Shown piece after piece: positions 8,988 to 16,942 of a stretch of DNA of 64,000 bases; the first letter of the stretch is position 1, and each line of letters begins with the position of its first letter. A program made the position numbers and the translations under genes. The notes under the pieces were generated by a model, which saw only the letters and a program-made list of their open reading frames with translations, did not search any database and was not told the origin of the DNA. The stretch is from Aeromonas eucrenophila (lineage in GTDB: Bacteria; Pseudomonadota; Gammaproteobacteria; Enterobacterales; Aeromonadaceae). The stretch covers positions 327,007 through 391,006 of the forward strand of contig NZ_CDDF01000014.1 of the NCBI RefSeq assembly GCF_000819865.1, read 5' to 3'.

Positions 8988-9470
8988 TCAGACCTGCTGG
9001 TGGCTGAGGGATTCGACCACCTGCAGCGCCTTGACCAGCCGATCCTCCTGCTTGAACCTGTCCTCCAGCACGGGCCCCAGATGATTCAGATCCTCGTCGA
9101 GCAACAGCAGCTGCGCCTCGTCGGCGTTGCTGTATTTATCGTTGAACTCCAGGGCAAACTCGGTGCAGGCCCGGATATGGGGATAGATGCGTTTGGCCAG
9201 CTCCAGCTTGTCGCCGCTGGCCTGCTCGAAGGCGGTGACCACGTGGTTGTAGATTTCGAAGTGACCGGCGCTGACGTAGTCGACCAATTGCTCGCAGAAG
9301 CGCTGCAACTCGACATGACCGGGGAGGGATCGTTGTTTGGATCTGGCAGGCATGAGCCCGGCCAGCCGCATGTACTCGACCAGTAACGCCTGCCTGGCAT
9401 CCAGCCAGTCGTCAATCGCTCTGTGCTTGCCCGCCAGTGCGCGCTTGGTTTTTTCCAGTTCAGTTAACAT
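8988..9470 (-). CDS. rsd: Regulator of sigma D, Rsd
   Basis: Rsd is an anti-sigma factor that binds RpoD and helps stationary-phase sigma switching. The 160-residue product aligns along its length with Rsd/AlgQ. It shows the family's N-terminal helix with a DRWL-like DDWLDARQALLVEY, the conserved core FCEQLVDYVSAGHFEIY, and a C-terminal helix with FKQEDRLVKAL. It has no membrane segments. Promoter elements and an inverted repeat lie directly upstream (9542-9577). In E. coli rsd and hupA are also near each other, which supports the call. Confidence 0.93.
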   Translation of the reverse strand: MLTELEKTKRALAGKHRAIDDWLDARQALLVEYMRLAGLMPARSKQRSLPGHVELQRFCEQLVDYVSAGHFEIYNHVVTAFEQASGDKLELAKRIYPHIRACTEFALEFNDKYSNADEAQLLLLDEDLNHLGPVLEDRFKQEDRLVKALQVVESLSHQQV

Positions 9471-9811
9471 AGTCCCTCCGTGGGCATGGCATGGAGCGCG
9501 ATGGCTGCAAGCCTGCGGTCATTCCCATCGACTGACAACACTCCCTATTAACTAGGGAAAATACTGTTGACCGTCAATAGGAGTGTGGGGATATTGTTAC
9601 ATCAGATGGGGGTTTGCGTACAAGTCCTCATCGGTTGTTCGCCACCGTATCGTCAATCAGGACGACGAAGGGGCGAGATATGTGACTATTTCCGCAGATC
9701 TTGATGAAAACCCCAGCATTCAAGCCAACCCGGCTGATAAAGCCTTTGCCTGAGTGTTTTTTTTTGAATAGAGTGGCCCGGTGCTAAATGCCCGATCATA
9801 AAGGAAATGTT
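9471..9811. other. rsd-hupA divergent intergenic region
   Basis: This 341-base non-coding region between divergent rsd and hupA holds the rsd promoter at its left end. A run of nine T (about 9757-9766) lies upstream of hupA. I see no RNA gene or further hairpin with confidence. Confidence 0.5.
9542..9577 (-). promoter_or_regulatory. Putative rsd promoter with an inverted repeat over the -10
   Basis: On the minus strand TTGACG (9577-9572) and TAGTTA (9554-9549) are 17 bp apart, a good sigma-70 arrangement reading into rsd. The palindrome TCCCTATTAACTAGGGA (9542-9558) covers the -10, so a repressor could bind there. The protein is unknown. Confidence 0.45.
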
Positions 9812-10084
9812 ATGAACAAAGCTCAACTTGTCGATGCAATTGCCGCCAAAGCAGACCTGAGCAAAGCTCAGGCTAAAGTCGCTCTGGAAGAGATCATCAA
9901 TGGTATTACCCAGAGCCTGAAAGAGGGCGATGCCGTTCAGTTGGTGGGTTTTGGTACCTTCAAGGTCAACCATCGTGCGGGCCGTACCGGTCGTAACCCG
10001 CAAACTGGTAAAGAGATCCAGATTGCAGCCGCCAATGTGCCGTCCTTTGTGGCAGGCAAGGCGCTGAAAGACGCCGTAAAGTAA
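9812..10084 (+). CDS. hupA: DNA-binding protein HU-alpha
   Basis: The 90-residue product is a canonical HU nucleoid protein: [18 protein letters not shown] at the start, then the beta-arm with [10 protein letters not shown] and the terminal [14 protein letters not shown] bends and compacts DNA as a dimer. The sequence is closer to HupA than HupB ([12 protein letters not shown] and [10 protein letters not shown]). AAGGAA precedes ATG 9812, which fits the family N-terminus; the frame extends upstream without a family match. A terminator follows at once. Confidence 0.97.
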   Translation: MNKAQLVDAIAAKADLSKAQAKVALEEIINGITQSLKEGDAVQLVGFGTFKVNHRAGRTGRNPQTGKEIQIAAANVPSFVAGKALKDAVK

Positions 10085-10104
10085 TAGCGTAAAGTAATCG
10101 AACG

Positions 10105-10129
10105 AAACCCGGCATCAGCCGGGTTTTTT
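10105..10129 (+). terminator. hupA terminator
   Basis: AAACCCGGC (10105-10113) pairs with GCCGGGTTT (10118-10126) around ATCA, and T residues continue to 10129. It is a classic intrinsic terminator 20 bases after hupA. Confidence 0.9.
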
Positions 10130-10197
10130 CTTGCCATCGTCAGCCAAATTTGTTTCAGATACACTCAGGATATGGCATGCGCTGTAGCGAGGTGGAT

Positions 10198-10623
10198 ATG
10201 GAACAGAAGAATGCCATTCGGCAGGTTGCCGTGCCATGGGCACCCTCCCGCCAACTCCCCCCGGGCCTGGTCGTGGCCGAACTGCATCAGGATATCTGGG
10301 GCGACAACCTGACGGTCGTGCTGGGTCGCGCCCGCAGCATCGACCTGCCGCCGCAACCGCTCTGCCGGGTCAATTTCCGCCATATCTTTGCCGTGCGGGT
10401 GATGGAAGACTGCGATCTGGCAGAAGGCCGTGACAGTCATGCCATCGAGGAGCAGATCCAGCTGATCATCCCGTCCCGTTTCGCCAGCTGGTTCCATCAG
10501 GAGTCCGATGGCCTGCATCTGGACGAGGATCTGCAGCACTACCGCATCTCGACCTGGGATTACTGCGCCGACGTGTTGACCTCAACCCCCCCCGAGCTGC
10601 AGTTTGTGGAGTCGGGCGAATAA
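10198..10623 (+). CDS. Protein of unknown function (141 aa)
   Basis: I do not recognise this family. It predicts a soluble, acidic protein without a signal peptide or membrane segment. A central NFRHIFAVRVMEDCDLAE and a final WDYCADVLTSTPPELQF are the most distinctive stretches. ATG 10198 has GAGGTG 5 bases upstream; an ATG at 10177 and a TTG at 10150 are in frame but less well placed. It stands between the hupA terminator and its own terminator, so it is a monocistronic unit. Codon use matches its neighbours, which supports a real gene. Confidence 0.7.
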   Translation: MEQKNAIRQVAVPWAPSRQLPPGLVVAELHQDIWGDNLTVVLGRARSIDLPPQPLCRVNFRHIFAVRVMEDCDLAEGRDSHAIEEQIQLIIPSRFASWFHQESDGLHLDEDLQHYRISTWDYCADVLTSTPPELQFVESGE

Positions 10624-10645
10624 TCGGGGCGCCGCGGCAGACATA

Positions 10646-10679
10646 AAAAAAGCCGGAGCATCAGTGCTCCGGCTTTTTT
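10646..10679. terminator. Bidirectional terminator
   Basis: AAAAAAGCCGGAGCA (10646-10660) pairs with TGCTCCGGCTTTTTT (10665-10679) around TCAG. It lies between the unknown gene ending at 10623 and the leftward 49-codon gene ending at 10705, with A and T tracts on both sides. Confidence 0.92.
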
Positions 10680-10704
10680 GCATCCTGTGGCAGGACGGCG
10701 GGCG

Positions 10705-10854
10705 CTAGCCCAGCAGTTGATCCCTGTGCAACCCGATCACGATCAGCAGACCCAGCAGGTAGAAGGCGCTGAGCTTGATGCCGAGGATGGCGAGCAGGCC
10801 GGCGCACAGACGCACCAGCGCCTTGTGCAGCCAGGATCCGGTGAAGCGATACAT
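10705..10854 (-). CDS. Small membrane peptide coupled to dusA (49 aa)
   Basis: This 49-codon frame starts (ATG 10854) two bases after the dusA stop, so translational coupling is likely. The end of dusA (GTGGAG) serves as its ribosome site. The peptide reads MYRFTGSWLHKALVRLCAGL, then a long hydrophobic segment (about residues 16-42) and a short HRDQLLG tail, suggesting one or two membrane passes. A terminator follows directly. In E. coli a phage-shock gene, pspG, lies beside dusA, but this sequence is shorter and I see no clear PspG match. I call it an unknown small membrane protein. Confidence 0.6.
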   Translation of the reverse strand: MYRFTGSWLHKALVRLCAGLLAILGIKLSAFYLLGLLIVIGLHRDQLLG

Positions 10855-10856
10855 GA

Positions 10857-11843
10857 TTACTCCACCGCCTCGGGCTGGGCGAATTCCGGCACCTTGGCCA
10901 TGGCATCCAGCACCACCTGAATGCCGGCGCCCGGCTTGCAGGCATTCTCGCTCAGGTGACGGCGCCAGGCGCGGGCCCCCTGCATGTTCTGGAACAGGCC
11001 CAGCATGTGACGGGTCATGTGGGAGAGATAGTTGCCCTTGGCCAGCTCCTGCTCCATGTAGGGCAGCATCATCCGTATCACCTCGTGGCGACTCGGTATC
11101 TCGTTGTTCAACCCGAACACCTGATTGTCTACCTGGGACAGGATGTAAGGATTCTGATAGGCCTCGCGGCCCATCATGACCCCATCCAGGTGCTGCAGGT
11201 GTGCCAGGGTCTGCTCCAGGCTGGTCACGCCGCCGTTGAGGGCGATGGTGAGGTTGGCATAATCCTGTTTGACCTTGTAGACGCGGGGATAGTCCAGCGG
11301 CGGTATCTCCCGGTTCTCGCGGGGGCTCAGGCCGCTCAGCCAGGCCTTGCGGGCGTGGACGATGAAGGTGTCGCAGCCGGCGTCCCGCACCTGCTCGATG
11401 AAGGCTTGCAAGAATTCGTAGGAGTCCTGATCGTCGATGCCGATGCGGGTCTTGACCGTCACCGGGATCCCCACCACGTCGCGCATCGCCTTGACGCAGT
11501 CGGCCACCAGGGCGGGTTCTCCCATCAGGCAGGCGCCGAAGCGGCCGTTCTGAACCCGGTCAGACGGGCAGCCCACGTTGAGGTTGATCTCGTCGTAACC
11601 GCGCTCCTCGGCCAGCTTGGCACAACGGGCCAGATCCACCGGATTGCTGCCCCCCAGCTGCAGGGAGATGGGGTGCTCCTGCTCGCTGTAGCCCAGATAA
11701 TCGCCCTTGCCGTGGATGATGGCGCCTGTGGTCACCATCTCGGTATAAAGTAGCGTCTGGCTGGTCATCAACCGATGGAAATAACGGCAGTGCCGATCTG
11801 TCCAGTCCAGCATGGGGGCGATAGAAAAACGCTGCGCCTGCAT
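10857..11843 (-). CDS. dusA: tRNA-dihydrouridine synthase A
   Basis: DusA reduces uridines in the tRNA D-loop (U20/U20a) with FMN and NADPH. The 328-residue protein starts with the FMN-barrel segment [16 protein letters not shown]. It contains [18 protein letters not shown] with the proton-donor Cys105, and the later NGGV and GRE motifs. The length fits E. coli DusA (330). I picked ATG 11843, with GGAT 8 bases upstream; ATG 11852 is also possible. It is divergent from zur, and its 3' end is coupled to a 49-codon gene. Confidence 0.95.
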   Translation of the reverse strand: MQAQRFSIAPMLDWTDRHCRYFHRLMTSQTLLYTEMVTTGAIIHGKGDYLGYSEQEHPISLQLGGSNPVDLARCAKLAEERGYDEINLNVGCPSDRVQNGRFGACLMGEPALVADCVKAMRDVVGIPVTVKTRIGIDDQDSYEFLQAFIEQVRDAGCDTFIVHARKAWLSGLSPRENREIPPLDYPRVYKVKQDYANLTIALNGGVTSLEQTLAHLQHLDGVMMGREAYQNPYILSQVDNQVFGLNNEIPSRHEVIRMMLPYMEQELAKGNYLSHMTRHMLGLFQNMQGARAWRRHLSENACKPGAGIQVVLDAMAKVPEFAQPEAVE

Positions 11844-11973
11844 AAAAATCATCCGGGTTCGCAAAACAAGGGGGCGGATTCTACCACAACGTGAGGGAGC
11901 CCCAGAAAATGAATTTTGTCGCCGCGGCGATGGGGCCCTGTGATAGTATCCGGCTAATTGACAGGGTATCTGC

Positions 11974-12438
11974 GTGATCATGAATCAAGACCAACTCTTA
12001 CTGCGGGCGGAACGCCTCTGCGAACAACGGGGGATCCGTTTCACCCCGACCCGACGCCAGGTGTTCCGGCTGCTCGCCGCCCACGGCAACGCCATCAGTG
12101 CCTATGATCTGCTGGCCCAGTTGCAGCAGACCGAGGCGCACGCCAAGCCGCCCACCGTCTACCGGGCGCTGGATTTTCTGCTGGAGCAGGGCTTCGCCCA
12201 CAAGGTGGAGTCCCTCAACGCCTTCATCTTCTGCTGCCACTTCGACCATGCCCATCCGATGCAGCTGCTGATCTGCGATCGCTGCAAAGACGTGGTCGAG
12301 CTGCACGATCCGGCCATCGATGGCGCCTTTTCCGAGCAGGCTCACCTGCATGGCTTTACTATTACCAACAAGACCATAGAGGCCCATGGTCAATGTGCCC
12401 GCTGTTCCGACACCCTAGGACGTCAAGATGAAGGCTGA
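11974..12438 (+). CDS. zur: Zinc uptake regulator Zur
   Basis: Zur is a Fur-family repressor that shuts off zinc import when zinc is plentiful. The 154-residue product has the winged helix ([35 protein letters not shown]) typical of Zur rather than Fur. It also has zinc-site Cys pairs CDRC and CARC and a His-rich CCHFDHAHP loop. The GTG at 11974 is preceded by AGGG 7 bases upstream; the ATG two codons later is the alternative. Its end overlaps cheX by 11 bases, so the two are translationally coupled. It is divergent from dusA, as in E. coli relatives. Confidence 0.92.
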   Translation: MIMNQDQLLLRAERLCEQRGIRFTPTRRQVFRLLAAHGNAISAYDLLAQLQQTEAHAKPPTVYRALDFLLEQGFAHKVESLNAFIFCCHFDHAHPMQLLICDRCKDVVELHDPAIDGAFSEQAHLHGFTITNKTIEAHGQCARCSDTLGRQDEG

Positions 12439-12889
12439 TTTTGTAAACCCCTTCCTGCTCTCCCTGCTCAATGTGCTCTCCACCATGGCACAGCTGGAGC
12501 TCAAGCCGGGCGCCCCCAAGCGCAAGACGGACGAGCTGGCGCGCGGGGATGTGTCCGGTCTCATCGGCATGGTGGGCCCGCAGACCCGGGGATCGCTCTC
12601 CATCAGCTTCGAGAAGGGGCTGGCGCTGGAGATCATGCGCCGCATGCTGGGGGAGGCGCCGACCTCCATCAACGAAGAGGTCACCGACATGGTGGGCGAG
12701 ATCACCAACATGGTGACCGGCGGGGCCAAGCGCATGCTGGGGGAGAAGGGCTACGAGTTCGACATGGCGACGCCCATCATCGTCTCCGGCCCCAATCACA
12801 CCATCACCCACAGAGCCGATGGGGCCAAGATCATGATGCCGTTTGATTCGGATTATGGTCGCGCCACCATCGAAATCTGCTTCGAGTAA
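12428..12889 (+). CDS. cheX: CheX-family chemotaxis phosphatase
   Basis: The 153-residue protein has the CheX/CheC fold signature, including EITNMVTGGAK, whose Glu91 and Asn94 match the catalytic E-x-x-N that dephosphorylates CheY-P. It lacks a signal peptide. It overlaps the end of zur by 11 bases and is followed 5 bases later by a small membrane gene, forming a three-gene unit. No other chemotaxis genes are nearby. Function as a phospho-receiver phosphatase is from the family; the substrate here is not known. Confidence 0.85.
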   Translation: MKADFVNPFLLSLLNVLSTMAQLELKPGAPKRKTDELARGDVSGLIGMVGPQTRGSLSISFEKGLALEIMRRMLGEAPTSINEEVTDMVGEITNMVTGGAKRMLGEKGYEFDMATPIIVSGPNHTITHRADGAKIMMPFDSDYGRATIEICFE

Positions 12890-12894
12890 TCATC

Positions 12895-13122
12895 ATGTGG
12901 ACTGTGCTGAAATGGAGTGTCATCGGTAGTGTGCTGCTGCTTATCCTGTCCGATATCCAGCTCAGCACCTCCATCTACAAGTACGAAGACAACCGCGTGC
13001 AGATAAACTTCCCGCGCTGGCAGCCCAAGCAACCCTGGGCCACTCTCGGCTGGCATGCGGGCCAGACCGAGTTCCACTGGTATGGTCTTGCCGGCAAACC
13101 CAAGCCGGTCTCCGTGCTCTAA
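12895..13122 (+). CDS. Small membrane-anchored protein of unknown function (75 aa)
   Basis: I do not recognise the family. One membrane helix (about residues 5-22) is followed by a 50-residue Trp/Pro-rich segment containing NFPRWQPKQPWATLGWHAG that should face the periplasm. It starts 5 bases after cheX, using the end of that gene as ribosome site, and a strong terminator follows it. The operon position with zur and cheX is its only functional hint. Confidence 0.65.
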   Translation: MWTVLKWSVIGSVLLLILSDIQLSTSIYKYEDNRVQINFPRWQPKQPWATLGWHAGQTEFHWYGLAGKPKPVSVL

Positions 13123-13147
13123 ACAACGTCGGTTCAGTTTCCCAACG

Positions 13148-13177
13148 AAAGAGGCCAGCAGATGCTGGCCTCTTTTT
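13148..13177. terminator. Bidirectional terminator after the zur-cheX unit
   Basis: AAAGAGGCCAGCA (13148-13160) pairs with TGCTGGCCTCTTT (13163-13175) with only GA between, followed by more T. It ends the zur-cheX unit and also faces the end of leftward brnQ (13198). Confidence 0.9.
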
Positions 13178-13197
13178 TATTCTGGAAAACGCGACAC

Positions 13198-14505
13198 TCA
13201 GGCGGCTTCGGCGGCCAGCTTGTCGCTGCTGCGTCCCACCATGCCGAGGCCACAGGCCAGCAGGGTCGGCAGCAACCAGGCCAGGCCCTTGTCGAACAGC
13301 GGCAGGAAGGCGAAGGCATCCATCTTCATGCCGGCGGCGCCCAGACCGTCAAGGCAGCCGAACACGAAGGCCACCACCAGCACGGAGCGGAACACCAGGC
13401 GCGGACGACCGAAGTAGCCCTTCAGGAAGGTGACCAGCACCAGCGCCACGGCGACCGGATAGATGGCAACCAGCACCGGGATGGAGAGGCTGATGAGCTG
13501 GCTCAGACCGACGTTGGCAACCACGGCGCAGATGGCTCCCAGCAGCACGACCAGCTTCTTGTAAGCCACGCCGGTGAGGTTGTGGAAGAAGTCGGAGCAG
13601 GCGGAGATCAGGCCCACGGCGGTGGTGAAGCAGGCCAGGGTGATGATGGCCGCCAGGATGAACTGACCCGGTTGACCGAACAGGCTCAGCACATAGGCGT
13701 TGACGATGGCGCCGCCATTGCTGACATCGCTCGCCACACCGGCGGCGGTGTTACCCAGCTGGAACAGGGAGACATAGACCACGGACAGGCCGATGGCGGA
13801 GATGATGCCGGCGATGGCCAGATACTTGAACTGGCTCTGGTAGTCGTTGATGCCTTTCTTGCGCAGCAGATCGACGATCAAGGCACCAAACATCAGGGAC
13901 GCCAGGGTATCCATGGTGTTGTAGCCTTCCAGGATCCCTTTCACGAAGGGGCTGTTCTGATAGTCACCGGAGGCGGCAGGCATGGTGCCCTGGGGCGCGA
14001 CGAAGACGCCGATGGCCAGGGTCAGCAGCAACAGCATCAGCACCGGGGTCAGGTACTTGCCGATGGCATCCATCAGCTTGCCCTGGTTCATTGAGACCAG
14101 GATGGCGATGCCAAAGAAGATTACTGTGTAGGCTGCGAGCCCGGCCTGACCCATGTCGCCGATGAAGGGTTTGAGGCCCATCTCGTAGGCCACCAGACCG
14201 GTACGGGGGGCGGCGAAGGCCGGGCCTATGATGATGTAGATGGCCACGGCCAGGGCGGTGGCGATGCCGGTGGGCAGCAACTTGGTCATGCCGGCCCAAC
14301 CGTTGCCCGCCTTGGCGACGGCGAGGATGGTGATGAGCGGCAGGCCCACGGCGGTGACCAGGAAGCCGAGCATGGCGACGGAGAGGTGCTCACCGGCCAT
14401 GTAGCCAGCCAACGGCGGGAAGATGATGTTACCGGCGCCCAAATAGAAGGCAAAGGTCATGAAGCCCAATCCGAGCACATCGGACGTAGTGAGTGATTTC
14501 GTCAA
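13198..14505 (-). CDS. brnQ: Branched-chain amino acid:cation symporter BrnQ
   Basis: BrnQ imports Leu, Ile and Val with a cation. The 435-residue product is a 12-segment membrane protein and has the family N-terminal signature LGLGFMTFAFYLGAGNIIFPP followed by AGEH. I chose the TTG at 14505 (MTKSLTTSDVLG) because GAGG lies 6 bases upstream and the BrnQ family begins at this point. The frame is open upstream for 35 codons but passes through a terminator-like hairpin, so those codons are not likely translated. It lies downstream of trmN6 on the same strand. Confidence 0.9.
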   Translation of the reverse strand: MTKSLTTSDVLGLGFMTFAFYLGAGNIIFPPLAGYMAGEHLSVAMLGFLVTAVGLPLITILAVAKAGNGWAGMTKLLPTGIATALAVAIYIIIGPAFAAPRTGLVAYEMGLKPFIGDMGQAGLAAYTVIFFGIAILVSMNQGKLMDAIGKYLTPVLMLLLLTLAIGVFVAPQGTMPAASGDYQNSPFVKGILEGYNTMDTLASLMFGALIVDLLRKKGINDYQSQFKYLAIAGIISAIGLSVVYVSLFQLGNTAAGVASDVSNGGAIVNAYVLSLFGQPGQFILAAIITLACFTTAVGLISACSDFFHNLTGVAYKKLVVLLGAICAVVANVGLSQLISLSIPVLVAIYPVAVALVLVTFLKGYFGRPRLVFRSVLVVAFVFGCLDGLGAAGMKMDAFAFLPLFDKGLAWLLPTLLACGLGMVGRSSDKLAAEAA

Positions 14506-14582
14506 GTTCAACCTCGTCTGTCTTGTAAACAATTGCTTGTTATCGTTTTTATTGATCGCTGAGTAATATCCCTCAGGGGTAA

Positions 14583-14607
14583 AAAAAAGGAGCCCCGCTG
14601 CTTTTTT
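14583..14607 (-). terminator. Terminator between trmN6 and brnQ (or brnQ leader hairpin)
   Basis: An AAAAAAG/CTTTTTT stem continues into AGC/GCT with one internal G-G mismatch and a CCC loop. On the minus strand it ends in eight T. It most likely ends trmN6 transcripts. If the brnQ promoter lies upstream, it could instead act as an attenuator in the brnQ leader. Confidence 0.5.
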
Positions 14608-14695
14608 CATCGCGACCAGTGGTTTGAGCTGGTCTTGAGCGGGTGCTCATTTAAGGTTCAGCATAATGATGTGAAAAAATAGTTCAAGACAAAAT

Positions 14696-15406
14696 TTACA
14701 TCTTCAAATAGAAGGGGTGGGCTAGTTGGATATATCTGTCGGAATAGGCTCCATCAGCAGAATGGATCAGGATTTCACCCTGTTCACACCTGTTTGATCC
14801 TCTAGCAAGTCGCAATAAAACGCGATTTGCCGCTTTACCCTCTCTGGTGATAACAGCTACGTAACAAGCGCCATACAGATCATAATCCGCTGACATGTCT
14901 AAAATCTCGGCGGCCATGGCGGTGGGCAGCACCAGCGCCAGCTGTCCATCCTGGCTCAGCAGGCGGTCGCAGGCCGCCAGCAGGGCTCGGGGATCCAGGC
15001 CGCCGGTGTGGCGGGCCAGGGCTCTGGCCGGGTCGCTGAATGATTGGCCTGCCCCGAAGTAGGGGGGGTTGGAGACGATGAGATCGTAAGGAGGCGCCTG
15101 ATACTCCTGGATTGCGCTTTCCACGATGTTGACCCTTGGGGCCCAGGGGGAGGCGGCGACGTTCTCGCGAGCCTGGGCGGCGGCGGCAGGATCCAGCTCC
15201 ACCCCGTCGATCTGGCAGTCGGCGGCGCTGCGCTGGGCCAGCATCAGGGCAATGAGGCCGCTGCCGGTGCCGATGTCCAGCACCCGGCGCGCCTTCGCCA
15301 CCGGTGCCCAGGCCCCCAGCAGTATGCCGTCGGTGCCCACCTTCATGGCGCAGCGATCGTGCTCGATGTGAAACTGTTTGAAGGTAAAACCGCTGCTTCG
15401 TCCCAT
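14696..15406 (-). CDS. trmN6: tRNA1(Val) (adenine37-N6)-methyltransferase
   Basis: TrmN6 (YfiC) methylates A37 of tRNA-Val. The 236-residue protein has the SAM-binding motif DIGTGSG (44-50) and the amino-methyltransferase motif NPPY (113-116). The N-terminus GFTFKQFHIEHDRCAMKVGTDGILLGAW is the YfiC signature. As in E. coli it is divergent from srmB. The shared promoter region is highly symmetric. Confidence 0.94.
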   Translation of the reverse strand: MGRSSGFTFKQFHIEHDRCAMKVGTDGILLGAWAPVAKARRVLDIGTGSGLIALMLAQRSAADCQIDGVELDPAAAAQARENVAASPWAPRVNIVESAIQEYQAPPYDLIVSNPPYFGAGQSFSDPARALARHTGGLDPRALLAACDRLLSQDGQLALVLPTAMAAEILDMSADYDLYGACYVAVITREGKAANRVLLRLARGSNRCEQGEILIHSADGAYSDRYIQLAHPFYLKM

Positions 15407-15445
15407 CTGACCCCCGTCTTCTGCCCGCTACATCCAAAAATGGTC

Positions 15446-15505
15446 GGCGATTATAGCGACTAAGCCATAGTCGCCATAGGAGCTGGCGGCATAATCGCCT
15501 ATAAT
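15446..15505. promoter_or_regulatory. Symmetric divergent promoter region trmN6/srmB with nested inverted repeats
   Basis: Two palindromes are nested: GGCGATTAT (15446-15454) with ATAATCGCC (15491-15499), and GCGACTA (15456-15462) with TAGTCGC (15468-15474). TATAAT occurs on the plus strand at 15500-15505 and on the minus strand at 15455-15450, each preceded by CGC/CGCC. These look like the -10 elements of the two divergent promoters. Neither -35 is strong. Confidence 0.55.
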
Positions 15506-15535
15506 CTGCGGTTTCCTAAATGACCGAGTATTGAC

Positions 15536-16759
15536 ATGAGCCAGTCCTTTGATGATTTCGACCTGAATCCAGCCCTCAACCGGGCCCTGGCCGAGATGGG
15601 TTTCACCCGCCCCACTACCATTCAGCAGATGGTGCTGGAGCCAGCCCTGGACGGCCGCGATATTCTGGCATCCGCCCCGACCGGTACCGGCAAGACCGCC
15701 GCCTTCCTGCTGCCCGCCATGCAGCACCTGCTGGACTTCCCGCGCCGCAAGCCGGGCCCGTGCCGCATGCTGATCCTGACCCCGACCCGCGAGCTGGCGC
15801 TGCAGGTCAGTGCCCACGCCAAGGCGCTGGCGGTACACACCCACCTCAGCATCGAGACCATCATCGGCGGCGTCAGCCACGAAGAGCAGCTGCCGGCGCT
15901 GACCAAGACCACCGACATCGTGGTGGCGACCCCGGGCCGCCTGCTCGAATACATCGAGAAGGAAGAGTTCGAGAGCCACGACATCGAAGTGCTGGTGTTG
16001 GATGAAGCTGACCGCATGCTGGACATGGGTTTCATCAAGGACGTGAACCGGATCGTGGCCGAGGCGCGCTACCGCAAGCACACCATGCTGTTCTCCGCCA
16101 CCCTGGAGGGCGCCGGTCTCGAGAAGTTCGCCAACGAGATCCTCAAGGATCCGGTCGAGCTGCACGCCGAGCCGCCTCGCAGCGAACGCCGCCCCATCAC
16201 CCAGTGGGTGCATCTGGCGGATGACGCCGCCCACAAGCTGGCGCTGCTGATCCACATTCTGAAGGATCCGGAAACCCAGAAGGCCATCGTCTTCGTCAAG
16301 ACCCGCGAGCGGCTGGCGGAGCTCTCCGGCCAGCTGCAGGCGGCCGGCGTGCCCTGCGCCTGGATCCGGGGCGAGATGGAGCAGAGCAAGCGCATCGAGT
16401 CGATCCGCAAGTTCCACGCCGGTGAAGTGCCCTTCCTCATCGCCACCGACGTCGCCGCCCGCGGCATCGACCTGCCCAACGTCAGCCATGTCATCAACTA
16501 CGACATGCCCTACGGGACCGACGTCTATGTGCACCGCATCGGCCGTACCGGCCGGGCCGGCAACCGGGGCTGTGCCATCAGCCTGGTGGAAGCCCACGAC
16601 ATGGCCATGGTCTCCAAGATCGAGCGTTACACCGAGGAGCGCCTCAAGCGCCGGGTGATCGAGGAATTGCGCCCAAGGCATAAAGAGGCGCGGGTGCCGG
16701 TGAAGAAGAAGAAACCGAAGGACGGCAAGAAGAAGTCCGCCAAGAAGAAAAAGAAATAA
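15536..16759 (+). CDS. srmB: ATP-dependent RNA helicase SrmB
   Basis: SrmB is a DEAD-box helicase that helps early 50S ribosome assembly. The 407-residue product has the Q-motif region (FTRPTTIQQ), Walker A APTGTGKT (47-54), PTRELALQ, DEAD (156-159), SAT in FSATLEGAG, and HRIGRTGRAG. It ends in a Lys-rich tail (VKKKKPKDGKKKSAKKKKK) that would bind RNA. Its position opposite trmN6 identifies it as SrmB rather than another DEAD-box paralogue. Confidence 0.95.
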   Translation: MSQSFDDFDLNPALNRALAEMGFTRPTTIQQMVLEPALDGRDILASAPTGTGKTAAFLLPAMQHLLDFPRRKPGPCRMLILTPTRELALQVSAHAKALAVHTHLSIETIIGGVSHEEQLPALTKTTDIVVATPGRLLEYIEKEEFESHDIEVLVLDEADRMLDMGFIKDVNRIVAEARYRKHTMLFSATLEGAGLEKFANEILKDPVELHAEPPRSERRPITQWVHLADDAAHKLALLIHILKDPETQKAIVFVKTRERLAELSGQLQAAGVPCAWIRGEMEQSKRIESIRKFHAGEVPFLIATDVAARGIDLPNVSHVINYDMPYGTDVYVHRIGRTGRAGNRGCAISLVEAHDMAMVSKIERYTEERLKRRVIEELRPRHKEARVPVKKKKPKDGKKKSAKKKKK

Positions 16760-16767
16760 TCGCAGCA

Positions 16768-16800
16768 ACAACGGCCATCCTCGGATGGCCGTTGTGTTTT
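16768..16800 (+). terminator. srmB terminator
   Basis: ACAACGGCCATCC (16768-16780) pairs with GGATGGCCGTTGT (16783-16795) around TC and is followed by GTTTT. Confidence 0.85.
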
Positions 16801-16840
16801 ATGGGCTAGGCAAAAGCACGGCTGGCTGAATTGCGGACAG

Positions 16841-16867
16841 AAAAAAGCCGATGCATAGACATCGGCT
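16841..16867 (-). terminator. yaaA terminator
   Basis: On the minus strand AGCCGATG (16867-16860) pairs with CATCGGCT (16853-16846) and is followed by six T (16846-16841). It ends transcription of leftward yaaA. Confidence 0.75.
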
Positions 16868-16942
16868 AATAAAAAGTGCTTACAACAGAGGATTCACAGA
16901 TTAAGACCCGAGGATCCTGCGGTTGGTTCCCTCTTTTTGTAA

